From an uncultured Prevotellaceae bacterium (GTDB lineage Bacteria; Bacteroidota; Bacteroidia; Bacteroidales; Bacteroidaceae), in NCBI GenBank assembly GCA_902776665.1, contig CACYQZ010000003.1:1-64000 (forward strand): 64,000 nucleotides of DNA, given 5' to 3'. Positions 46,001 through 52,535 of this stretch are shown here, one piece after another. Below the pieces are notes generated by a model. It was not told the DNA's origin. It was given only the letters and a program-made list of their open reading frames with translations, and searched no databases. Both the position numbers and the translations under genes were made by a program. The first letter of the stretch is position 1, and the number at the start of each line of letters is the position of its first letter.

Positions 46001-46478
46001 AGGCAGGGAGGGGGCTTCCTTTTCTGACAAAGTCAACCCTTCCGAAGCCCGCATTGTCGCCAGCGAACTCAAGAAAATTTTCGAGGAATACAGCGCGGAC
46101 TTCAACCCCGACAAAACCGTCGGCGTCATTGTGCCCTACCGCAATCAAATCAGTATGATACGGCGCGAAATCGAGGCGTTGGCGATTCCCGAACTGCTGA
46201 AAATCAGCATCGACACCGTCGAGCGTTACCAAGGTTCGCAGCGCGATGTCATCATCTACAGCACCACCGTCACCCATCGCTATCAACTCGATTTCCTTTG
46301 CGCCAACACGTTTGTGGAAGATGATGCCGTCATCGACCGCAAGTTGAACGTGGCACTGACAAGGGCTCGCTGCCGAATGATCATCACTGGCCACGAGCCC
46401 ACGCTGCGTCAGAATCCGCTTTATTGCGACTTGCTCGACTTCATCAGCCGAAGTTCTTCCAACTCTTCTCTTAGTTGA
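43020..46478 (+). CDS. PD-(D/E)XK nuclease-like / superfamily 1 helicase (DNA2-UPF1 type)
   Basis: The 1152-residue protein has an N-terminal region of no recognised family (1-330), a PD-(D/E)XK-like segment (GRVDLM with Asp359, then VEQKSGK with Glu370 and Lys372) and a C-terminal SF1 helicase. The helicase shows Walker [10 protein letters not shown] (718-726), LIVDEAS, GDHKQLP, VERYQGSQRD and motif VI NVALTRAR. The order recalls Dna2/Cas4-helicase fusions that act on DNA ends; a repair or defence role is open. Two heptamer arrays and two GC-rich palindromes are embedded in frame, mostly at domain borders. Its 3' end overlaps the convergent sulfatase gene by 58 bases. Confidence 0.85.
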   Translation: MKKTTKSYLTATDLFDRVAEILDLPEDVAANRLMHETLVLCCAEALRDEKMAFGNLFSQVDFLCKRFRVHLGDVVAIQKMRRDSNRRKSMAREDVLYGCRALSMFIAAVFETSIPSVLIGRIPPTNKPREDKDFAAERFECLRCIVDEFDDTTIRVTVDDDEAETFVVDYSADHLRHLQPILRRDMQLNLLDATFEKDEPDCLVPKLIVVEPDYLLDISSIAACFQPIGHHPLGYTIRNIAPNANSQALLLGNFAGRALDDVINSDGDYDWRSTLRAHFRQQALDYCACDDLNRNEDFKQAAARQAANIVQIVNELFNTHHPSPNTRHLSPNTQQFNIHHSILEPSFVCERLGLQGRVDLMTTDFSLLVEQKSGKNFNIERGRPNEFGSFQKEDHYVQLLLYYGVLTQNFNLGTRKIDARLLYSKYPLPGGLVAVNFYQKLFHEAIALRNRIADIDFRLATEGFESILDDLNAETLNEKHLSSTFFEQYIKPQTEAVTQPIHRLSPLEKSYVCRMLTFCYREQLASRLGNRQKPGGGVADLWNLPTAEKKELGNIFTDLQVIEKEKSDPDRGFDLITLAVPEQGENFLPNFRAGDSVYLYAYNDGDEPDVRRSLLFRATLIDISANQLTVALRDGQKNPKILSSEKKYAIEHSDIGGSAPMKAIAAFASAAPNRRALLLGQREPQIDTSVQLSRSYHPAYDDVLLKAKQAQDYFLLIGPPGTGKTSLALRFLVEEALADTPKCFQNPSSFLPPPSSILLTAYTNRAVDEICDMLETANLDYMRIGRRYSCDPRFRHRLLQQTIGDQPQLSAIRQRLDEVRIVVGTTTSLQAQMSLFTLKNFSLLIVDEASQILEPQLIGLLCQVPKFILIGDHKQLPAVVQQSEAESEVTDEKLREIGLTNCRNSLFERLLNNISSDNQTPLPSGGVGGGSSIGILRRQGRMHPDIAEWPNRMFYRREKLLPVPLPHQKEESKEPRIVFIPSENSNSNTSPSGGGREGASFSDKVNPSEARIVASELKKIFEEYSADFNPDKTVGVIVPYRNQISMIRREIEALAIPELLKISIDTVERYQGSQRDVIIYSTTVTHRYQLDFLCANTFVEDDAVIDRKLNVALTRARCRMIITGHEPTLRQNPLYCDLLDFISRSSSNSSLS
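43971..44047. repeat. intragenic heptamer array (ATCACCC/AACACCC x11) in the helicase gene
   Basis: Eleven in-register 7-base units (77 bases), the complement of the GGTGTTG type. It encodes His/Pro/Asn/Ser-rich peptide directly before the PD-(D/E)XK motif. It is the longest array in the window. Confidence 0.92.
45259..45286. repeat. intragenic heptamer array (GTTCCTC/CTTCCTC) in the helicase gene
   Basis: CTTCTTC, GTTCCTC, CCTCCTC, CTTCCTC, encoding PSSFLPPPSS between Walker A and the next helicase motif. Confidence 0.8.
45780..45809. repeat. GC-rich palindrome inside the helicase gene (copy 1)
   Basis: CCCCTCCC, loop GTC, GGGAGGGG, then TAGGGGGTGGG. In frame as TPLPSGGVGGGSS. Confidence 0.88.
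45985..46012. repeat. GC-rich palindrome inside the helicase gene (copy 2)
   Basis: CCTCCCC, five-base loop, GGGGAGG, then CAGGGAGGG. In frame as TSPSGGGREGAS. It lies 176 bases after copy 1. Confidence 0.88.
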
Positions 46479-47974
46479 TTGGCCACCGCTTGGTGCGATT
46501 CATAGACATTGACACCCTCGAATTTTGAATCGGCGAGGTTGTAAAGTTGCGGAACGGGGGAATAGCCCGTTTCAATGCCTGTCAGCCGTTGCACGGGACT
46601 GCCGTTCATCGGCTCGATGTATTTCCAATCTTTCGTGCGATACGACAAACCACGCGCCTGCGCCATTTCCACGACGAAATCGCGGCCTTTTTCGTCGTCG
46701 CCGAGCCACGTAGAAAGATAATTTTTGCTGTCGTAAGCCTGTCCGAGCGGCACTTCCACGCCCACGAGCGCGGCAAATGTGCCGATGTTGTCGATGAGCG
46801 AGACGAGTGCGTCGGAAACCTTTCCTTCCTTGATGCGCGCCGGCCAATTCACGATGAAGGGAACAGCCGTTCCAGCCTCAAAAGCACTGTATTTTCCGCC
46901 GCGCCACGGACCAGCAGGCTTGTGGTCGCCGACCAATTCCGCCGCTTGGTCCTGATAACCGTCGTCGAGCACGGGACCGTTGTCGCTCGTGATGACGAGC
47001 AGCGTGTTGTCGGCGATGCCGAGGCTGTCGAGGGCGGCAGCGATGCGTCCGACGGTGTAGTCGAACTGCAAAATCGCGTCACCGCGCAATCCCATCGGAC
47101 TTTTTCCACGAAAACGGTCGGCAGGGTAGCGCGGGACGTGTATGTCGTTGGTACACAGATACATAAAGAACGGTCTTTCTTTATTTTCTGCCATAAATTT
47201 GATGGATTTTACAATCATCGAATCGGCCAAATCCTCGTCGCGCCACAGCGCTTTACCACCGCCTTTCATAAAACCGATGCGCCCGATGCCGTTCACAATG
47301 CTCATATCGTGACCGTGGCTCGCTTTCAACTTCGTCAGCAACTCAGGATTGTTCTTACCCGTCGGTTCGCCGTCGAAATTTTGGTTGTACGACACAAAAA
47401 TCGGTGCTGAAGGGTCGTGGTTCTCGACTTTTCCCTGTTCGATGAAGACGCAGGGCACGCGGTCGGCGGTCGCAGCCATCAGATAGTGGTAGTCGAAGCC
47501 GATGTCACGCGGTGTCCAATCGAGTTCGGCGTTCCAGTCCTGTTTTCCGCTTTCGCTGCCTAGTCCGAGGTGCCATTTTCCGATGGCAGCCGTACGATAG
47601 CCAGCACTTTGGAACACGTCGGCGAGCGTGTATTGCTCGGGTTTGATAATCATTCCAGCGTTGCCTGCGGCGATGTCGGTGCCTGTGCGACGGAAGCAAT
47701 ATTCGCCCGTCAGCACCGAGTAGCGCGAGGGCGTACTCGTCGAGGCGACGGCGTGGCAGTCGGTGAAGCGGATGCCGTTTCGCGCAATGCTATCGACGTT
47801 CGGCGTGCTGACGCGGGTCGCCCCGTAGCACGAAAGGTCACCATAGCCGAGGTCGTCGGCCATCAGGAAAATCACGTTCGGACGCTGCTCGTCTTGCGCC
47901 ACGGCACTGGCGGCGAGACCGAGACAGGGAAAAAGGATGTTTCGTGGGCTCATCATGGTTTTCGTTTTTATCAT
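46421..47974 (-). CDS. secreted sulfatase (Ser-type, needs formylglycine maturation)
   Basis: The 517-residue arylsulfatase-family enzyme hydrolyses sulfate esters. RPNVIFLMADDLGYGDL gives metal-binding aspartates, and STPSRYSVLTG holds the active-site Ser80 in the S-x-P-S-R motif that is converted to formylglycine. GKWHLG and SDNGP complete the metal site. A signal peptide (ILFPCLGLAASAVAQ) points to the periplasm. The start at 47974 overlaps the DUF4435 stop (ATGA), so it is translationally coupled to a defence-like gene pair. Its probable activator is the radical SAM enzyme at 4313-5533. Confidence 0.92.
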   Translation of the reverse strand: MIKTKTMMSPRNILFPCLGLAASAVAQDEQRPNVIFLMADDLGYGDLSCYGATRVSTPNVDSIARNGIRFTDCHAVASTSTPSRYSVLTGEYCFRRTGTDIAAGNAGMIIKPEQYTLADVFQSAGYRTAAIGKWHLGLGSESGKQDWNAELDWTPRDIGFDYHYLMAATADRVPCVFIEQGKVENHDPSAPIFVSYNQNFDGEPTGKNNPELLTKLKASHGHDMSIVNGIGRIGFMKGGGKALWRDEDLADSMIVKSIKFMAENKERPFFMYLCTNDIHVPRYPADRFRGKSPMGLRGDAILQFDYTVGRIAAALDSLGIADNTLLVITSDNGPVLDDGYQDQAAELVGDHKPAGPWRGGKYSAFEAGTAVPFIVNWPARIKEGKVSDALVSLIDNIGTFAALVGVEVPLGQAYDSKNYLSTWLGDDEKGRDFVVEMAQARGLSYRTKDWKYIEPMNGSPVQRLTGIETGYSPVPQLYNLADSKFEGVNVYESHQAVANQLREELEELRLMKSSKSQ

Positions 47975-48975
47975 GAAGTTTTTTGACTCGAAAAAAGTCG
48001 CTCCGCATCGGCCTGAATACGGCGGAAAGGCTCGGAAAGCACGTAGCCGAGGTTCTTTTTGAGCGTTCCTTCGATGTCGGCGACGCTTTTCGTGTAGCAC
48101 GACAGTTCGTTGCGACGCTGCGTGCTGTGCTGGCTCTGGCGATGAATTTCGTTTTGCCGCTCATTGACGAGTTGGCTGCAAATCTTCTTGAGCATCGGCA
48201 TCACCACACCATCGAACAAATGATGGCCTTGGATGTATAAATAGGTGGTGTCGGGCGTCACGCCGAGTTCCCGAATCGACTCTTTCACGGCGAGATACGA
48301 CTCTTTCGCGTCGGGATGCTGGCGTTGCAACTGAGCGATGCGCGTTCCGACTTTCCGACGCACGCGCTGAAGGATTTCGGGGGCTTTCTGAATCGTGAAA
48401 TTGCCCGTTTCGATGACCGAACAGAAGTCGCTGATGGTGAAATCTCTGTAAACGTCCTGCCGATAGTACCAAATGCTCCAGACGAAGAGCGGGAAAATGG
48501 CTTGCGAATACTCGCGCAGGTATTCGGCGATGTCGAAAATCTGTCGGTCGTTGAGTGTCACGGCCACGCAAACGTCGCGCAACGTGGGCGCGAAGCATTG
48601 CAGATTCTCGATGGCGTAGGCGTAGGTGTGAAGGATATAGGGGTTGTTGAGCAACTGCCGCGAAGTCTCGGTGTTGCCCTGAATCAGGTAGTCGTAGTCG
48701 GCATCGACGCAGGCAATCATATTGCGCCCGACCTTGTCCGACAGCAACTTCATCATCGCGGCTTTCTTGCCTCGCTCGAGTTTGCCGACACGCGTCGGAA
48801 GCAACACTTCAAAATATCGCTCGCTGTTTTCAAACCGACTCAACACCGTGCGCCAGAAAAATACGTCGTCGTAGGCCTCGACATAGGCCACGATGCGCTT
48901 TCGGGCGGTTTTCGGCTTCATTCGGTTGGCCGCCTCGAAGTATTGCGATGAAATGTTGTCTTTGAGTCGCTTCAA
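47971..48975 (-). CDS. DUF4435 (TOPRIM-like) protein
   Basis: The 334-residue protein has the DUF4435 pattern: an early acidic motif VEAYDDVFFW (Glu33, Asp36, Asp37) and CVDADYDYL (Asp91, Asp93, Asp95), which together look like a TOPRIM metal site. DUF4435 proteins form the effector (AriB) of the PARIS anti-phage system together with an AAA ATPase. Here the ATPase gene lies 21 bases upstream. Residues after 110 are helical and not assigned. Nuclease activity is inferred from the fold only. Confidence 0.8.
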   Translation of the reverse strand: MKRLKDNISSQYFEAANRMKPKTARKRIVAYVEAYDDVFFWRTVLSRFENSERYFEVLLPTRVGKLERGKKAAMMKLLSDKVGRNMIACVDADYDYLIQGNTETSRQLLNNPYILHTYAYAIENLQCFAPTLRDVCVAVTLNDRQIFDIAEYLREYSQAIFPLFVWSIWYYRQDVYRDFTISDFCSVIETGNFTIQKAPEILQRVRRKVGTRIAQLQRQHPDAKESYLAVKESIRELGVTPDTTYLYIQGHHLFDGVVMPMLKKICSQLVNERQNEIHRQSQHSTQRRNELSCYTKSVADIEGTLKKNLGYVLSEPFRRIQADAERLFSSQKTS

Positions 48976-48996
48976 TATTTCCCCCTTTTACCTTTT

Positions 48997-49818
48997 TTAC
49001 TCATTCACCAAAATATCGCTCACCTCCGTCACGTGGTCCATCCATCCGTTCATAATGACGGCGGGCGAGTGGGTCGTCAGGATGATTTGCACGTTGGGGT
49101 TGAGTTCGAGCACGAGGTCAATCAACTGCTTCTGCCACTCGATGTGTAGGCTCACTTCGGGCTCGTCCATAAACAGCACGTAAGGCTCGTTGTCTTGCAC
49201 GAGCACCGTCAGCAGAATGGCGAGCATCTGCTTCTCGCCCGACGACAGTTGGTAGGGCATCAGCGTCTCGCCGATTTGCGTGAAGCGGATTTCGTTCTCG
49301 GTGCGGATAATGCGCTTGCCCGTTTCCTTGAAAAGGTCGTCGAGCATATCCTGAAAACGGGTTTTCCGCTGCGAAATGTCTTGTGCTTTCTGCGCCGCAT
49401 CGGGCTCGCCACTCTGCAAAATGGCGATGAGGCGGTTGCCGATGTTCACCTGATAGTCGAGGTATTTGCGTTGCAGGTTGTAGAGTTGGAAATCGAGTGC
49501 CGACGAGATTCGCGAGTCGATTTGTGCGATGGTGTCGGCGTCGAGCACGGGCATATCAAACGACCGCATCAGGTCGTAGCGAATCCATTTCGCATCCTTC
49601 GGCTCCACCTTCAGATGGACGCCCTTGAGCAAATGGCTCGGAAATTCACCGCCCTGCGCCAGACTTTTCACGACCTTGTTCAAAATCGTGCTCTTGCCCT
49701 CGCCGTTGATGCCGCTCAGCACGTTCACGTGGCGATTCAGGTTCCAAACGACGTGTTTTCGGCCGCTCCAAAGCGAGTCGATTTCAATCTGTGTGATGTA
49801 TTCTGCGTATTTGGGCAT
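48997..49818 (-). CDS. AAA ATPase (ABC/OLD-like), partner of the DUF4435 protein
   Basis: The compact 273-residue ATPase has Walker A GINGEGKST (36-44), signature LSSGEKQ (191-197), Walker B VLFMDEPEVSLH (Asp218-Glu219) and switch LTTHSP (His250). The ABC-type signature places it with the OLD/AAA15 ATPases of PARIS and related systems. At 273 residues it lacks much of the long coiled-coil insertion typical of larger relatives. It lies three bases after nhaD and 21 before the DUF4435 gene, so all share a transcript. Confidence 0.82.
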   Translation of the reverse strand: MPKYAEYITQIEIDSLWSGRKHVVWNLNRHVNVLSGINGEGKSTILNKVVKSLAQGGEFPSHLLKGVHLKVEPKDAKWIRYDLMRSFDMPVLDADTIAQIDSRISSALDFQLYNLQRKYLDYQVNIGNRLIAILQSGEPDAAQKAQDISQRKTRFQDMLDDLFKETGKRIIRTENEIRFTQIGETLMPYQLSSGEKQMLAILLTVLVQDNEPYVLFMDEPEVSLHIEWQKQLIDLVLELNPNVQIILTTHSPAVIMNGWMDHVTEVSDILVNE

Positions 49819-49821
49819 AAA

Positions 49822-51183
49822 TTACAACATTCCGATGTTTTCAAAGATGAAAGTGCGCAGTGCCCAGTAGCAGATAATGCCGGCGAGGTAGCCCACGAAG
49901 GCAATCCACGTGATTTTCCGCAGATACCAGCCGAAAGTGATTTTCTCCAGTCCCATCACGATGACGCCAGCCGCCGAGCCGATAATCAGCATCGAACCGC
50001 CGACACCGGCGCAGTAGGCCAACAGCTGCCAGAAAATGCCATCGACAGCCATATCGCCAGCGGCCTGAACGGGATACATTCCCATACAACCTGCCACGAG
50101 CGGCACATTATCGACAATCGACGACAGCACACCGATGATACCCGTGACAAGGTAGTGGTTGCCCTCGAAAGCCACGTCGAGACCCTTGCCGAGCGATGTC
50201 AGCACACCGATGGTCTCCAGACAAGCCACAGCCATCAGAATGCCGAGGAAGAACAGAATCGTGGACATATCGATGCGCGAAAGCATATCCGTCACGCGCT
50301 TCTGCATCGCCCCTTTCTCTTCTTTTTCCTTCAAATTGGCATAGAAAATTTCCGTCACCGTCCACAAAACGCCCAAAACGAGCAAGATGCCGATGAACGG
50401 CGGCAGATGGGTAATCGACTTGAAAATCGGCACGAAAATCAAACCGCCCACACCGAGGAAGAAGATGATTTTACGCTGGCTCGTTGTCAGTTCGCTAGCC
50501 TGAAAACTATGCGCCTGATCTTTCGTGAACGACAGGTTGCCCTTCAACGAGAACGACAGGATATAGGCAGGAATCACCATCGACACGAGCGACGGAATGA
50601 AAATCTCCATAATCACACCAGCCGCCGTAATCACACCCTTGTTCCAGAGCATAATCGTCGTCACGTCGCCAATCGGCGAGAAGGCACCGCCCGAATTGGC
50701 TGAAATCACCACCAGCGCGGCGTAAATCAGACGGTCTTTCTTGTCGCTGACGAGTTTTCTGAGAATCATAATCATCACAATCGACGTCGTCAGATTGTCG
50801 AGAATCGCCGACAAAATGAAGGTCATAAACGCGATGCGCCACAGCAGCGTCTTTTTGCTGTGTGTTTGCAACATGTCGCGCACGAAATTGAACCCCCCGT
50901 TCTGATCAACCAGTTCGACGATGGTCATTGCGCCCATCAGGAAGAACAGCGTGGTCGAGGTCGAACCCAGATGGTGCTCGATGACGGAACTGACCGCGAG
51001 CGCCTTGCCCTCTCCGATGGCGTTGGCGAGATACTGCGCCGGATCAATCATAAACAGGGTCCAGCAGACGACAAACATCAGCAGCGCAATGGCCGCTTTG
51101 TTAACTTTGGTAACGCTTTCAATGGCAATGCAGAAGTAGCCGATGACGAAAGCCGTGATAATGGCAATGGTTAAACTTGACAT
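49822..51183 (-). CDS. nhaD: NhaD-type sodium:proton antiporter
   Basis: The 453-residue inner membrane antiporter has about 12 hydrophobic segments and NhaD features: ESVTKVNKAAIALLMF, STTLFFLMGAMTIVEL, and the ion-transporter-superfamily-like SAILDNLTTSIVMIMIL and VDNVPLVAG. It exchanges Na+ or Li+ for H+. It is the first gene of the nhaD-AAA-DUF4435-sulfatase transcript, with a -7 box at 51249-51256 and a leader of about 60 bases. Confidence 0.9.
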   Translation of the reverse strand: MSSLTIAIITAFVIGYFCIAIESVTKVNKAAIALLMFVVCWTLFMIDPAQYLANAIGEGKALAVSSVIEHHLGSTSTTLFFLMGAMTIVELVDQNGGFNFVRDMLQTHSKKTLLWRIAFMTFILSAILDNLTTSIVMIMILRKLVSDKKDRLIYAALVVISANSGGAFSPIGDVTTIMLWNKGVITAAGVIMEIFIPSLVSMVIPAYILSFSLKGNLSFTKDQAHSFQASELTTSQRKIIFFLGVGGLIFVPIFKSITHLPPFIGILLVLGVLWTVTEIFYANLKEKEEKGAMQKRVTDMLSRIDMSTILFFLGILMAVACLETIGVLTSLGKGLDVAFEGNHYLVTGIIGVLSSIVDNVPLVAGCMGMYPVQAAGDMAVDGIFWQLLAYCAGVGGSMLIIGSAAGVIVMGLEKITFGWYLRKITWIAFVGYLAGIICYWALRTFIFENIGML

Positions 51184-51248
51184 TTTTTTATTGATTTTTT
51201 TTGATTAAATATTTTTCTGTTTTACACCTATTTATATTTTAAGGCGTG

Positions 51249-51256
51249 CAAAGTTA
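51249..51256 (-). promoter_or_regulatory. -7 box for the nhaD operon
   Basis: Minus-strand TAACTTTG (complement CAAAGTTA), about 65 bases before the nhaD ATG. Confidence 0.55.
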
Positions 51257-51304
51257 CATACTTTTCTCGAAAGTAGAAAAATAAAAGATAAAAAAATGAA
51301 AATC

Positions 51305-51337
51305 TTTGTGTTTAGCCGACGATTTTTTGTAATTTTG
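51305..51337 (+). promoter_or_regulatory. promoter for the acyltransferase gene
   Basis: TTTG (51305-51308), 21 bases, TAATTTTG (51330-51337). It lies inside the longer in-frame ORF from 51296 and so favours the ATG at 51356. Confidence 0.6.
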
Positions 51338-51355
51338 CAGAAAATTCAAGCAAAA

Positions 51356-52489
51356 ATGAATCATCGGAACAGCAGCGTTTTCTCCGACTCAAAGCCCCAC
51401 TACGAAATCCTCGACGGACTGCGTGGCGTGGCGGCTTTGCTCGTCATCGTCTTCCACGTTTTCGAGTGTTTCGACTGGTCGCCAGCACCGCACGGCTACC
51501 TCGCAGTCGATTTTTTCTTCGTGTTGTCGGGATTCGTCATCGGCTATGCCTACGACGATCGTTGGAAATCGTCTGATGAGCGTAAGTCTTTGACAATCAG
51601 TGGATTTTTCCGCCGTCGTCTCATCCGTCTGCACCCGATGGTGCTTCTCGGAGCTGTTTTTGGCGTGGTTTGTTTCCTGATTCAGGGCGGTGTGCGCTGG
51701 GATGGAACGCCGGTCGCCGTCGGGTGGGTGATGCTGGCGTTGCTGCTCAATATGCTGATGCTTCCCGTTTTCCCGAACGCCAGTGCCGACGTGCGTGGAA
51801 ACGGCGAAATGTTTCCGCTGAACGGACCGCATTGGTCGCTATTTTTCGAATATATCGGCAACATTCTCTATGCCCTGCTATTGCGCCGACTGCCCACGAA
51901 AATCTTGGCGCTCGTTGCCATTGTTTCGGGCGCGACGTTGGCCTCTATCGCCCTGCGCGACGGCTTTCTCGGTGTCGGTTGGTCGATGGTCGATGGCGGT
52001 TTTTGGGGTGGACTGGTGCGAATGCTCTTTCCTTACACCGTCGGACTGCTGATGGCGCGAATTTTCAAGCCTTGCAAACTGAAAAATGCCTTTTGGATTT
52101 GCAGCGCAGCGATTGTCTTGGTTGGCTGTCTGCCGTTGGCTTTCGGTGAACTGCAACCGTGGCAAAACGGCCTTTACGATACCCTTTGCGTCATTGTTGT
52201 GTTCCCCGCGCTCGTTTGGTTGGGTGCATCGGAACTCAATGTCGGTCAGAAAACCGCGCAGGTGAGCCGTTTTCTCGGCGACCTCAGCTATCCGCTCTAC
52301 GCCATCCACTATCCGCTGATGTACCTGTTCTATGCCCACATCGGCTTCTCGGGCGAACTCGTGCCCATTGCCAAACTCAACGACGTCTGGCCCGAAGCCC
52401 TGCTGTTGCCCGTTGCCTGCGTCCTGTTGGCGTGGCTCAGCTTCCGCTTCTACGACCTGCCTGTGCGGCGTTGGCTGACAAGGCGTTAA
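51356..52489 (+). CDS. acyltransferase 3 family membrane protein
   Basis: The 377-residue protein has about ten membrane helices and the acyltransferase 3 hallmark near the start: LDGLRGVAALLVIVFHVFE with the conserved His. FFVLSGFVIGYAY is also typical, followed by an arginine-rich loop (FFRRRLIRLHPM). The family O-acetylates surface polysaccharides or lipids. The acceptor here is unknown; the surface-glycan operon starting at 57.5 kb is one candidate source. Confidence 0.9.
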   Translation: MNHRNSSVFSDSKPHYEILDGLRGVAALLVIVFHVFECFDWSPAPHGYLAVDFFFVLSGFVIGYAYDDRWKSSDERKSLTISGFFRRRLIRLHPMVLLGAVFGVVCFLIQGGVRWDGTPVAVGWVMLALLLNMLMLPVFPNASADVRGNGEMFPLNGPHWSLFFEYIGNILYALLLRRLPTKILALVAIVSGATLASIALRDGFLGVGWSMVDGGFWGGLVRMLFPYTVGLLMARIFKPCKLKNAFWICSAAIVLVGCLPLAFGELQPWQNGLYDTLCVIVVFPALVWLGASELNVGQKTAQVSRFLGDLSYPLYAIHYPLMYLFYAHIGFSGELVPIAKLNDVWPEALLLPVACVLLAWLSFRFYDLPVRRWLTRR

Positions 52490-52535
52490 CCATTTCCTTG
52501 AAAAAAAGATTTTTTGAACCAAAATAAAGCAAAAT

